44,497 bases of DNA, from contig LMZT01000178.1 in NCBI GenBank assembly GCA_001567115.1, positions 68,472 to 112,968 on the forward strand, in the 5' to 3' direction. Made by a program: the position numbers and the translations under genes. The stretch comes from Candidatus Hinthialibacteria bacterium OLB16. Lineage in GTDB: Bacteria > Hinthialibacterota > Hinthialibacteria > OLB16. The notes beneath the pieces are model-generated. The model ran no database searches and was not told the origin of the DNA. It saw only the letters and a program-made list of their open reading frames with translations. Positions 20,379-30,858 of the stretch are shown piece by piece. Position 1 is the first letter of the stretch. Each line of letters opens with the position of its first letter.

Positions 20379-21858
20379 TCAGAAACACCCGCTTTCCGCG
20401 ATCTCAACCGCACGCAACAACGCACGGCTCTTGTTCAGGCATTCCTGGTACTCTCTTTCAGGGATGCTGTCATAAACAAGGCCCGCTCCCGCCTGAATAT
20501 AGGCTGTATGGTCTTTGACCAGAAGAGTCCGGATGGTAATGCAGGTGTCCATATTTCCATCAAAACTCAGGTATCCCACTGCACCGCCATAAGGCCCACG
20601 CCGTGTCGGCTCCAGCTCTTCGATGATCTGCATGGCGCGGATTTTTGGAGCACCGGTCAAAGTTCCGGCCGGAAAAACAGCCCGAAGGATGTCGAAAGGT
20701 GTTTTCCCTTTGCGCAGTTTGCCTTCCACAGTCGAAACAATGTGCATGACATGGGAATATCTTTCAATCACCATCAGGTCCGATACCCGCACTGTATTGA
20801 AATCACACACCCGGCCGACATCATTTCGTCCCAGGTCGACCAGCATGATATGTTCGGCACATTCTTTGGGGTCCGCCAGTAATTCTTCCTCGAGGTGCTG
20901 GTCTTCGAGTGGATTGGCGCCACGGGGGCGGGTTCCGGCGATCGGGCGGTAGATCACCTGGTCATCCACCAGCTTCACCAGAGTTTCGGGAGAGCTCCCC
21001 ACCAGGCTGCATTCCTGGTTTTCAAGGAGGAACATGTAAGGTGATGGATTCAGGCGGCGCAAGGCCCGATACAGATCCAGCGGGCTGGAATGGACTTCCA
21101 TCTGGCGCCGCAGGGAAAGAACGATCTGGAAAGCATCTCCGGCGCGGATATATTCACCTGCCTGAAGGACTGCCCTGCAGTAATCTTCTTCGCTGCGGTT
21201 ATCCACCACCTGGAGAGGCTCCGGGCGGCAGCTCCCAGCCGTGGAGGGAGTTTTGGCGAGGAAAGCCTCGCTTCGATCTCGCTGATACGTGCCAGCGCAG
21301 TTTCATAAGCCCAGCGCGGGTCATCCTCGACCAGGGCATTGGCAACAATAAGGATGGTGTGTTTTACACGATCGAAAACAATCAAAGAGTCCGCCAGAAC
21401 AAACAGGCAGTCCGGAACATCGAGGTCATCCGGATTCTCGATCTGGATTTTCTCGAAAAAAGCGACATTGTCATAAGCCAGGTATCCGACAAAGCCTCCG
21501 AAAAAGGGGGGAAGTCCTGGATCGGGAACCGCTCTGAAGGTGGCCATGATCTCCTGCAGCAGGGTCAATGGATCTTCCCCTTCCGCCAAAACCTTCGGGA
21601 TTCGATGCCATTCTCCTCGATGACTGCATTGCGGCCTTTGGTGCGAACCACAATGCGCGGTTCGGTCCCGATAAAGGAGAATCTTCCGAGAATCTCTCCA
21701 CCCTCGACACTTTCAAGAAGGAAGGCACGCTGCCCCCGCTTGAATTTGCAATAGGCCGAGAGGGGTGTATCGAAATCGGCAAAGATTTCTTTTGTGACTG
21801 GAATGAGGTTTCCCCGGCTTGATTTCTCTAGAAACTGGGAATAATCGGGTTGAATCAT
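20379..21858 (-). CDS. trpE: Anthranilate synthase component I, with two frameshifts
   Basis: Uses chorismate and ammonia (from TrpG) for the first step of tryptophan synthesis. Start ATG 21858 (MIQPDYSQF) has GGAAGG 9 bp upstream. The N-terminal part shows the tryptophan feedback-site residues FLLESVEGG. The C-terminal catalytic part contains [60 protein letters not shown] and [14 protein letters not shown], all standard TrpE motifs. Three frames must be joined: one missing base near 21588-21594 (AAAACC, giving [10 protein letters not shown]) and one near 21220-21260 (GC-rich, giving [13 protein letters not shown]). The corrected length of 493 residues is normal. Two independent breaks in a gene with every catalytic motif intact look more like read errors than decay. 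trpG is not nearby. Confidence 0.9.
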
Positions 21859-21921
21859 TGCAAGGGTCCTTCCGTGTTTCGAAATGAGTGACAGCAAAGC
21901 TGCTGTGAGATGAGAGGGGTG

Positions 21922-22314
21922 TTACCGGGAGTAAACCTGGTCAGGCTCAAAGACCTTGACTCCCTCCTCAACCCAGGACTGGCTTTGCGGGCACCATCGT
22001 CTGAAGAAACACGATTTATAACCCGTATGACATGCAGCAACGGCTTGTGTGGCTTTTACCAGAATGGTGTCGCCGTCACAATCGATAAAAATACCCTTGA
22101 CATGCTGGACATGACCGCTGGTTTCACCTTTTAACCACAGTTTGTTCCGTGAACGCGAATAGAAATGGGTTTTCCCGGTCTGTTCGGTCAGGCGCAGGGA
22201 TTCATCATTCATGTATCCCATCATCAGGATTTCACCGGTATCGAAGTCCTGAATGATCGCCGGGACCAGGCCATTCGCATCAAATTTTACACGATCAGCA
22301 AGAGATTCGGTCAT
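21922..22314 (-). CDS. hisI: Phosphoribosyl-AMP cyclohydrolase
   Basis: 130 residues, the monofunctional form without the HisE domain. It opens the adenine ring of phosphoribosyl-AMP in step 3 of histidine synthesis. The conserved core is visible: [11 protein letters not shown] (substrate and metal site), [14 protein letters not shown] with the metal-binding Asp and Cys residues, and [12 protein letters not shown] with the two zinc cysteines. It lies 63 bp upstream of trpE on the same strand and is probably the first amino-acid gene of the trpE/sugar-importer operon. Histidine and tryptophan genes are often split up in such genomes, so the pairing may simply be a scattered biosynthetic gene order. 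Confidence 0.97.
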   Translation of the reverse strand: MTESLADRVKFDANGLVPAIIQDFDTGEILMMGYMNDESLRLTEQTGKTHFYSRSRNKLWLKGETSGHVQHVKGIFIDCDGDTILVKATQAVAACHTGYKSCFFRRWCPQSQSWVEEGVKVFEPDQVYSR

Positions 22315-22441
22315 GTCTTCTTCTCAATAATGGTTGCGATATTTACTGATTTCTTAAGGAACGGCAAGCCCCTCTTTGAATTTCTGCGGGATAAAACGAA
22401 CGGTTCCCGGGTGCTGCAGGGATCTCCAGGATGAAACCTCA

Positions 22442-23644
22442 TCAGTCCACCTGAAGTATTGCACAGCATAAATAGCGGGTTTCCGGTGCCGCAAGCAGCC
22501 AGGGATGATCCGAAGCCTGCTGGCGGACTTCAATGACCCGCGCCTGCCGCATGGAATCCCGAGCCGCAAGGGTGAGCATTTCCAGAAAAATCTCCGGGGC
22601 GATATGGTGCGAACAGGTCGATGTCGCCAGGATTCCTCCCGGTTTGAGAAGACGAAAGGCACGTCGGTTCAGTTCACGATATCCACGTAGGGCATTATCG
22701 AGGTCTTTGCGGCGCTTGGCGAATGGCGGCGGATCGAGGTTGATCAAATCGAATTGCCTGCCGGACTGCACCAGGCTTTTCAGGCGGTCGAAGGCATCTG
22801 CGATTTCAAAGGTGACCTCGCTCATGCCATTCAGTTCTGCATTCCTTCGAGCCTGTTCAATCGCAGCAGCGGAACAATCAATCCCCAGAACAGTCCCTGC
22901 CCCGCCTTTTTTCATAAAGAAACTGCATGAGCCGGTATAGCAGCAGACATCCAGCGCATCGGCGCCACTGGCGAAACGAGCCAGCACGGCATGATTTTCC
23001 ATCTGGTCGAGGTACAGGCCGGTTTTCTGGCTCTCGAGCAGGTTCAGCTCAAAGCGCAATCCATGGCACATGACTTCGATAGATTTTTCAAGGCCACCCT
23101 GGAGCATCCGGGTGTCCGAATCCAATCCTTCGAGGCTGCGCACCTCCGAGTCGCAGCGAGCCAGGATTCCTTTCGGGGATATCTGCTCACACAGGGCTTC
23201 GACAACAAGTGGAAGCAGTGCATCCATTCCTGCGGTCAGTGACTGGAGGACAAGATGCGGGCCATACGAATCGATGACCAGCCCCGGAAGTCCATCGGCT
23301 TCGCCATGAACCAGCCGGATTGCTTCACGAGGGAGTGCGAGGGCTTTACGGTACGCAATCGCATGGGCAATCTTCCTCGACATCCAGGCAGCATCGATCC
23401 TGCATTCCCCATCTCCCAGTATGCGTGCGGCAATCAATGAATGAGGGTTGTAGTATGCTGTCCAGCAATCAGAACCGGCAGGGAACTTCAGAAGCACAAG
23501 GCTGCCAGGAGCCAGCTGGGGGGCTTTCTGGATTTCATTGGAGAAAACCCAGGGATGCAGCCTGGCGCGGCGTTTGCGCGATTCAGCCGACAGGGTCAAA
23601 ACAGGCAAGGAGCGGGACATGGATGGAGAGACTGTATCATTCAT
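22442..23644 (-). CDS. rlmI: 23S rRNA (cytosine-C5) methyltransferase, RlmI family
   Basis: 400 residues. An N-terminal PUA-like RNA-binding domain includes RRARLHPWVFSNEIQ and LIAARILGDGE, followed by the EEHD-like linker LVHGEADGLPGLVIDSYG. The Rossmann methyltransferase domain has the SAM site ALDVCCYTGSCSFF, the motif VLGIDCSAAAIEQARRN and the catalytic region NLDPPPFAKRRKDL. After it comes GGILATSTCSHH, with the Cys that is the usual C5 nucleophile. RlmI modifies C1962 of 23S rRNA. ATG 23620 (MSRSLPV) is an equally plausible start, since neither has a clear ribosome binding site. It points away from smpB and is followed at 127 bp by hisI on the same strand, with no obvious terminator between. 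Confidence 0.9.
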   Translation of the reverse strand: MNDTVSPSMSRSLPVLTLSAESRKRRARLHPWVFSNEIQKAPQLAPGSLVLLKFPAGSDCWTAYYNPHSLIAARILGDGECRIDAAWMSRKIAHAIAYRKALALPREAIRLVHGEADGLPGLVIDSYGPHLVLQSLTAGMDALLPLVVEALCEQISPKGILARCDSEVRSLEGLDSDTRMLQGGLEKSIEVMCHGLRFELNLLESQKTGLYLDQMENHAVLARFASGADALDVCCYTGSCSFFMKKGGAGTVLGIDCSAAAIEQARRNAELNGMSEVTFEIADAFDRLKSLVQSGRQFDLINLDPPPFAKRRKDLDNALRGYRELNRRAFRLLKPGGILATSTCSHHIAPEIFLEMLTLAARDSMRQARVIEVRQQASDHPWLLAAPETRYLCCAILQVD

Positions 23645-23670
23645 TGATTTTCACAGGGATGGAGTATACT
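23644..23670 (+). promoter_or_regulatory. Candidate promoter of smpB
   Basis: In the 59-bp gap between divergent rlmI and smpB there is a good -10 box, TATACT (23665-23670), with TTGATT (23644-23649) 15 bp upstream. The spacing is short, so the -35 assignment is doubtful. It is a single pattern match. Confidence 0.25.
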
Positions 23671-23703
23671 GATTCAGCGAACTGAAAGTAGAATCCCGAA
23701 ATC

Positions 23704-24162
23704 ATGAGCGAACGAGATATCGCGAGAAATCGCAAGGCATTTCATGACTACATTGTCCTTGACCGGGTTGAAGCAGGCATCAGCCTGCTTGGCAGTGAGG
23801 TGAAATCCCTGCGTGAAGGCCAGTGCAACCTCAAAGACAGTTATGCCCTGATTGAAAATGGTGAGGTTCTGTTGAGCAACATGCACATCGCGCATTACGG
23901 CCCGGCTGGGTTGTTCAACCATGATCCGGAACGGAAACGGAAGCTTCTCCTGCATCGCCGCGAAATCGACAAGCTGTTCGGCAAGGTCCAGCAGAAAGGG
24001 CTGACCCTGATCCCGCTGCGCCTGTATTGGAAAGAGGGGCGTGCCAAGGTGGAGCTGGGGGTCTGCCAGGGCAAGAAACTCTATGACAAACGGCAGGCGC
24101 TCAAGGAAAAAGAGCTGGAAAGAGAAGCCAAATCGGCCATGTCGCGCAAACGGCTGGATTAG
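23704..24162 (+). CDS. smpB: SsrA-binding protein SmpB
   Basis: 152 residues, full length. SmpB binds tmRNA and brings it to stalled ribosomes for trans-translation. Family motifs are in order: RKAFHDYIVLDRVEAGISL, LGSEVKSLREGQCNLKDSYA, LLSNMHIAHY, DPERKRKLLLHRREID, GLTLIPLRLYW and AKVELGVCQGKKLYDKRQ. The C-terminal basic tail (KEKELEREAKSAMSRKRLD) becomes helical in the mRNA channel. The gene stands alone between divergent rlmI and, 4 bp after its stop, the convergent KaiC/PEP-synthase-like gene. No tmRNA (ssrA) gene was recognised in the window. Confidence 0.97.
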   Translation: MSERDIARNRKAFHDYIVLDRVEAGISLLGSEVKSLREGQCNLKDSYALIENGEVLLSNMHIAHYGPAGLFNHDPERKRKLLLHRREIDKLFGKVQQKGLTLIPLRLYWKEGRAKVELGVCQGKKLYDKRQALKEKELEREAKSAMSRKRLD

Positions 24163-24166
24163 GATT

Positions 24167-26787
24167 TTACTGGGAAGCGAGGAAACAGACTGCCTTTTGA
24201 TGCCTCGGATCCGCCAGCACCTGGACCCGCAACCCTCGAGTCACCTCAGGAATATCGATCAACTTGACTACATCTTCGAAATCTTTCACTTCCGGGCAGA
24301 AGGCCGCCAGAGAATTCCGGCTTTTTTCAAAAAAACCCGCATTGAACTCGGCAGCCGGATCGGACGGAAAGACCGGAAGGTAAATGATCTTCGCCTCGAC
24401 CAGATCCTGGAAGAAGTGAGTCCCATAGGACACTTCGGGGGCATGTCCCGCCTCTTCCTTTCCGACCTCCACCAGGACCGAGGTGTTGTTGATATCCCCA
24501 TAGGAGACATTGACTCCCATGCTGATGTTGCTCGAACCCCATCGTCCAGGCCCCACCATGATGCATTTTCCTGTTTGAATGGTGGGATGGGCATTGATCT
24601 TTCCAACCACCCTGCCGATAGACCTTCTTCTTTCGTCGCTCTCAATCGAGGCATAAGCAGATGGATCGATGAATACCACAAAACGGACATCAGCGATTCT
24701 GCCACCACTCATGATTCGGTTGGCACGAAACAGGACTTTATCCCGGGGGATATCCTCGGACACCTCCACCTCGCCACCTTCCATGCCGGGAAGAATCATC
24801 GGACGGCATTGGAGAAGATTGAAACGGACCCGGTTGTCCGAGCCGATGAAGGCGGTAAATTCTGTATCGATCGGGATGCCGTAAGCCTTTTCGAGGGTTT
24901 CCAGCATCCTGCCGATCAGTGGTATCAGGCTGGTCTGCCTGATCAGGTTGCTGAAAGTCAGAACGATTCCATCAATATCCGAATCAAAATAGGATGACGA
25001 GGGATCCGAAAGGAATCCATTCCGGATGGTCGATATCAGCAGGTGCTCATTGGGATATTCTCCCCGTCCAAGCGCCTCTTCGACTGGACGGGTCACAAGG
25101 GCATTCTCATCCAGATCGAGGAGGTCCATCTCCTTCTGGGAATATTTCACCACTTCAAAGCCGGTTTCCGGACGCAACTCCGGCTGGCTGACGGAAACAT
25201 CCTGGGGTAATCGAAATTAGTCCGGTCAACTGCGCGGGTTCCCAGGCCAAATACAAGCCGAATCATCCCTTTGCTGCGATCGATCCGGTCTGTCCAGGCA
25301 TACAGATTTTTCGAGAATGCAACTCCCGCCAGGCTGGGGAAGAAGGTTCGGCGGAAAGGCATCCCGGAAACACGCTGGACCAGAAGACCCATCTGTTCAT
25401 CGCTCTCGGCCAGTCCGCGTTTGCGCCGGTATGAAAGGGCATTCGGATCGAGCGCGCTGGCGTAAACCTGTTTGACTGCTTTCAGAAATGCCTCCATGCG
25501 CTGCTCGGGTGAACCCTGGTTGGTGCAAAATTCACTGCGGTATTTCCCGGCAAAGGCATTTCCGAAGCTGTCTTCGAGCAGGCTGCTGGAGCGGACAATG
25601 ATCGGTGCCTGGCCAAAGTATTCCAGCATGTTCTGGAACTGGTTCATGACTTCACGCGGAAAGGTTCCCTCCAGGAAACGTTCCTCGATATCCTCAAACT
25701 CAGCCTGCGAAGTCTGTTCGGCGCGTGATAGCTGCAGCCGTAAACGGAAGAGGTCGTTGTTCACCAGGAAAGTGAAGAAGACATCGGAACCGATGAAGAA
25801 TGAGTCATGATCCTGGGTCGAAGCACGGTAGACATCCTCACCCCACTGCTTGCGCAGAATTTTCCGGGCCAGCAGCATGCCCAGCGCTTTTCCACCGATC
25901 CTTCCAGACCCGACAATTCGGTTGCGTATCGCAAAGAGGTCTTCGAGAGTGAAATACTCATCAGAAAGCCTTACAAAATCCGGGTGGTTGCCGAGAAGCA
26001 TGCGGGCGAGTTCCTGCTTGAGCGACAGGGTCTCCGGCTGTGAAACGATGACTTCTTCAGGCTGATCGCTGTACTGCAGGAGCCTCCGGTAGACAGAATC
26101 CCAGGGGGCAATCGATTCGGCTCCGGTACGGAGCGGATTTTTATGGGCAACCGAAGTGATTTCGGCTGCGTCGCCGCTGTGGATGACCGGAACCAGCTCA
26201 TGCTCGGTCACCTCGTTTGGAAGGAACATCCGTGACGAATAACGCCCCCAGACTTTGACCGCATGGAAAATCAGCTGATCTCCGGCATGATGCAGGTTGA
26301 TCAGCAGCTGGGTTGTATCGCGAATCCGGGCGACTGTTCCATCCTCATGTTTCCCCAGTTTGAGGGCGAAATAGGCGACTGTATCGAGCTCATAAAGATA
26401 CGGGCAGGTGATCTGGAAAAAGTTGGCCAGCAGTTCATCTGTTGCCCATTCGGCTACGAGATGCGACAGGTTATCGAAAACATAAAAGGCTTCATGCCCT
26501 CTTTTTTCGATAATCCGGTGAACCGAGGAAGCAAAGGGATCGAAACCGATGGCTGGATCGAGTTCGATCACATCGATTTGAGGATGAGGGGCCAGAATCG
26601 GCGGGTGGGAGGCAAAGCGCATGTAGACACACTTGCGCCCATCCCGGATGGCCTGAGCCATAAAGGGCTGTGCAAAAGCAATGTAGTCATCCAGCTCATC
26701 AACCTGCCAGACGACGTTATCTCCCAGACGAATTCCCTGCAGGACTTCATCGAGAGAGGGAATTCCGCTGAGGATTCTCCGGGACAC
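24167..26787 (-). CDS. KaiC-like domain fused to PEP-synthase-like ATP-grasp domain, one frameshift
   Basis: 873 residues after restoring one base near 25183-25193. I chose GTG 26787 because GGGAGG lies 11 bp upstream and the protein then begins exactly at the fold (SRRILSGIPSLDEVLQGI); ATG 26865 would overlap gdh by 35 bp. Residues 1 to about 230 resemble a RecA/KaiC fold, but the expected P-loop is replaced by WQVDELDDY, so ATP binding there is doubtful. From about 290 comes the PEP synthase/PPDK N-terminal domain: GSGRIGGKALGMLLA, PIIVRSSSLLEDSFGNAFAGKY and VFGLGTRAVDRT. The C-terminal part has VGPGRWGSSN and YGTHFFQDLVEA. No phosphohistidine swivel motif (TSHAAI type) and no PEP barrel are present. 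It belongs to a known but uncharacterised family; position suggests a role with the adjacent GDH. Confidence 0.8.
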
Positions 26788-26830
26788 CTGATTCGTTTCC
26801 TCCCTATAGCCGGCGGGATGCCTGTGGAGG

Positions 26831-28078
26831 CTAAATTCTCCCACGTATCCGCATGGCTTCGACAACCCGTGTCACAGCAACCACATAGGCCGCTTTCCGC
26901 AAATTGATATTGAACCTTTTCGAGGCATCCAGAACGGCATGGTAGGATGCCGTCATTTTCTTATCGAGGCGCTCATGGACCATCTCCTTGTCCCAATGGT
27001 ACATGTAGGCATTCTGGACCATTTCAAAATAAGACACAGTGACCCCGCCGGCATTGCACAGAAAATCCGGGATATGGTGGATCCCTTTCTTGTGAAGGAT
27101 GGCATCGGCCTCCGGGGTTGTGGGGCCATTGGCCAGTTCCGCCAGGATGCGTGTTTTCAACCGCGGCGCATTGACATCGGTAATGACATTTTCAATGGCT
27201 GCTGGAATCAGGATATCGACATCCAGCTCGAGGAGCTGTTCATTGCTGATCGGTTCGGTTCCGGGAAGGCCGACGACAGATCCGGTCATGGCCTTGTACT
27301 TCCTGACCGCTTCAGGATCGAGGCCGGCAGGATTCATAATCCCCCCACGGCTGTCGCTGACAGCCACCACCTTGGCGCCAAACAGGCTCACACTCAGCAG
27401 CGAGGCAAAATATCCGGCATTGCCAAACCCCTGCACAGCGACACGTGAGCGGGCCAGATCCACTCCACAAATCTTAGCCGCTTCACGAATTGTATACATG
27501 CCGCCACGCGCAGCGGCATCAGCCCGGCCAACCGATCCACCGATTGCCAATGGTTTGCCGGTAATGACGCCAAACTGGCTCTGGCGGAAGATTTTGAAAT
27601 ATTCATCCATCATCCAGGCCATGACCTGCGGGTCGGTGTAGATATCAGGAGCTGGAATGTCCTTCTCCGGGCCGATGAAATCGATGATCGAGTCGATGTA
27701 AGCACGGCTCAGGCGTTCGAGCTCTCCCCGTGACATCTCTTTCGGATTGCACATGATTCCACCGCCTGCCCCGCCGAGAGGAAGGTCAAGAAGGGCGCAC
27801 TTCCAGGTCATCCAGGCAGCCTGGGCACGCATGGCATCAATGGTTTTATCCGGATGGAAGCGAATGCCGCCTTTGGTTGGCCCTTTGGCATCGTTATACT
27901 GGATGCGGCAGCCGGTGAAGACACGTGTCGTTCCATCATCCATGCGAACCGGCAGCGATACATGAATCTCCCGCATCGGGTGCCGAAGCATGGCATGAAC
28001 TCCCGGATCAAGACGCAGAATCTCTGCGCATTCGGCAAGTTGTTTGTCGGCGACATCAAAAGAACTCACTCCAGCCAT
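26831..28078 (-). CDS. Glu/Leu/Phe/Val dehydrogenase paralogue lacking the catalytic lysine
   Basis: 415 residues, the length of NAD-type bacterial GDHs. The fold motifs are present: TKGGIRFHP with K69, TWKCALLDLP with K93, PAPDIYTDP with D145, and the dinucleotide site VQGFGNAGYFA. The segment that normally reads GGAKGG or GGGKGG, whose lysine is catalytic (K125 in Clostridium symbiosum GDH), reads GGAGGG here. The lysine is Gly105, codon GGC at 27766-27764. More than one base differs from a lysine codon, so this is not an indel artefact. The protein probably cannot oxidise glutamate and may be a regulatory or structural subunit, perhaps with GdhA encoded two genes upstream, as Thermus GdhA regulates GdhB. 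The next gene starts 43 bp downstream. Confidence 0.9.
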   Translation of the reverse strand: MAGVSSFDVADKQLAECAEILRLDPGVHAMLRHPMREIHVSLPVRMDDGTTRVFTGCRIQYNDAKGPTKGGIRFHPDKTIDAMRAQAAWMTWKCALLDLPLGGAGGGIMCNPKEMSRGELERLSRAYIDSIIDFIGPEKDIPAPDIYTDPQVMAWMMDEYFKIFRQSQFGVITGKPLAIGGSVGRADAAARGGMYTIREAAKICGVDLARSRVAVQGFGNAGYFASLLSVSLFGAKVVAVSDSRGGIMNPAGLDPEAVRKYKAMTGSVVGLPGTEPISNEQLLELDVDILIPAAIENVITDVNAPRLKTRILAELANGPTTPEADAILHKKGIHHIPDFLCNAGGVTVSYFEMVQNAYMYHWDKEMVHERLDKKMTASYHAVLDASKRFNINLRKAAYVVAVTRVVEAMRIRGRI

Positions 28079-28190
28079 GGTACTCCTCCTGGATCGTGTT
28101 TGGTTTCTGCCTGCTTAATTGGCCAGCCCCTGGAATCAGATCTCTGATCAGGTTTCAAAGGGGCAGCAGATTGCACTCCTCAGCCGGGCG

Positions 28191-29069
28191 TCAGGGACGC
28201 CAATAATCCTCATGCTCAGCTGGCAGGTCACTGGGTTTGCTCGATTCTTTGGCAGCGCGTTTAGACCTGGAACTTCCTTTGTCCTGCCGATAGATCGGTG
28301 CAGGCCTCCAGGCTTCCCGGTACAGGTTTGCGAGCGCATCCGTTTCAGATGGAAGATGAGAGGGCTTGAAGCCGATGCGTCCCAGCCCTCCCTCTCCAAT
28401 CACATGCTTGAGAAATTCCCTCTGGAGCTCCTGAAAGCAGAGATCCAGCATCCACTGGCAGGTCTCCAGGGCTTCTGTCTCATGCCCCTCAGCGCAGCAG
28501 TTGACCGCGATATTCTGAAAATCGATGGCCAGATTCCTGCCACCAGGCCCGGTGATGTTTCCGATCCGGTCCGAAGCCTGCCGGCAGACCTCCAGGGCGT
28601 CATCGATCCGCCTCTGGAAGCAATACACCATGGCCAGATGGTGCAGGCTCATGTGGTAAATTTTGGTGTTGGCTTTGGGAACTTTGGCGAAAGCGGCCTT
28701 CTCCTGGATTTCCAGAGCCTCACGGTAAGCGGATTCGGCACGGCTGTAGTCCTGCATGACATGGTACAGCAGGCCGATCAGGTTCAGGCTGCTGCAGATT
28801 TCCAGAGACTCAGCTCCCAGCAGCAGGCGTTCCTGGGTGAGAGCACGGCTCAAATAGTTCTCCGCTTCCGGCAGCCGCCCCAATGCAAAAAAGAAAACAC
28901 CGATTGTTTTCAGCTGGTGTATCGTATAGGCATTGGGCTGATGAGCGGTTTCGGCCTCCCTGAGTGCAGCCAGAAAGGATTCTTCAGCCTTTGTGTAATC
29001 ACCTTTGCGGAGTGATTTTTCACCCGCTTTCCGGTTCTCCATCATCCGTGAGTAATCCACGGTCTCCAT
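28191..29069 (-). CDS. Tetratricopeptide-repeat protein
   Basis: 292 residues, cytosolic, with no signal peptide. At least four TPR units are visible by their small-residue pattern: GEKSLRKGDYTKAEESFLAA, IGVFFFALGRLPEAENYLSR, IGLLYHVMQDYSRAESAYRE and LAMVYCFQRRIDDALEVCRQ. A fifth region (AVNCCAEGHETEALETCQWM) is more divergent. The C-terminal 50 residues are basic, serine-rich and probably disordered. TPR proteins act as protein-binding scaffolds. It lies between gdhA (61 bp upstream) and the GDH paralogue (112 bp downstream) on the same strand, so it may bring the two dehydrogenases or another partner together; this is inference. Met9 and Met10 are alternative starts. Confidence 0.78.
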   Translation of the reverse strand: METVDYSRMMENRKAGEKSLRKGDYTKAEESFLAALREAETAHQPNAYTIHQLKTIGVFFFALGRLPEAENYLSRALTQERLLLGAESLEICSSLNLIGLLYHVMQDYSRAESAYREALEIQEKAAFAKVPKANTKIYHMSLHHLAMVYCFQRRIDDALEVCRQASDRIGNITGPGGRNLAIDFQNIAVNCCAEGHETEALETCQWMLDLCFQELQREFLKHVIGEGGLGRIGFKPSHLPSETDALANLYREAWRPAPIYRQDKGSSRSKRAAKESSKPSDLPAEHEDYWRP

Positions 29070-29130
29070 CCTGCCTTTCGTTCAGACCATCGGCCGAGCT
29101 GAACTCTCGACCATTGAATCCGTTAGGAAA

Positions 29131-30561
<1,431 letters not shown>

Positions 30562-30590
30562 TCATGAGCCCTCAATATGGAAGATTCCTG

Positions 30591-30604
30591 CCATATATAT
30601 ATGG
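30591..30604. promoter_or_regulatory. Palindrome just downstream of predicted gdhA transcript start
   Basis: CCATATATATATGG is a perfect 14-bp palindrome. It would cover about +7 to +20 of the gdhA transcript if the promoter assigned at 30618-30647 is right, a classic repressor position. AT repeats can be palindromic by chance, but the CC/GG caps make that less likely. Confidence 0.4.
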
Positions 30605-30617
30605 TACTCTGCTGCCA

Positions 30618-30647
30618 ATATTAAAAGTATCTTTCCAGTGTTGTCAA
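30618..30647 (-). promoter_or_regulatory. Candidate promoter of gdhA
   Basis: On the minus strand, TTGACA (30647-30642, a perfect -35) is followed 18 bp later by TAATAT (30623-30618). The predicted transcript start is near 30611, giving a leader of about 140 nt before ATG 30471. The palindrome at 30591-30604 lies just inside the leader. Confidence 0.45.
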
Positions 30648-30684
30648 TAGAATATTTCCATGATTCGGCCGTAATTCAATCAAT

Positions 30685-30703
30685 ATTAAAATGGAATTTT
30701 AAT
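30685..30703. promoter_or_regulatory. Dyad, 8-bp arms
   Basis: ATTAAAAT and ATTTTAAT flank the spacer GGA; the arms are perfect. It is the first of three dyads between the gdhA promoter and the nrpR-like start codon. Confidence 0.4.
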
Positions 30704-30720
30704 GGAAAAAATGATTCTAA

Positions 30721-30739
30721 AATTCCTGTATTGGAAATT
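30721..30739. promoter_or_regulatory. Dyad with TTCC-N6-GGAA core
   Basis: AATTCC, six bases, then GGAAATT. The core is TTCC-N6-GGAA, the mirror arrangement of the GGAA-N6-TTCC operator known for methanogen NrpR. Its centre is about 30.5 bp from the next dyad, roughly three helical turns, so proteins on both would face the same side of the DNA. Confidence 0.42.
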
Positions 30740-30751
30740 TTAATCAAATAC

Positions 30752-30769
30752 TTCCAAAGATATTTGGAA
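30752..30769. promoter_or_regulatory. Dyad TTCCAAA-GATA-TTTGGAA
   Basis: Perfect 7-bp arms with a 4-bp spacer, carrying the same TTCC/GGAA half-site letters as the dyad at 30721-30739. It lies about 90 bp before the GTG of the nrpR-like gene and could serve autoregulation. Confidence 0.45.
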
Positions 30770-30858
30770 AAAGAAATGGAATTGATCCATTTATTCCTTG
30801 CAATGCAGGGCGGCTTTGTGCCAGAATAACCAGGAAGATTTGACCCGGGATCCATCCA

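Noticed and set aside
24041-24997. 318-codon plus-strand frame
   Set aside because: Antisense to the PEP-synthase-like gene and overlapping smpB; no protein-like features.
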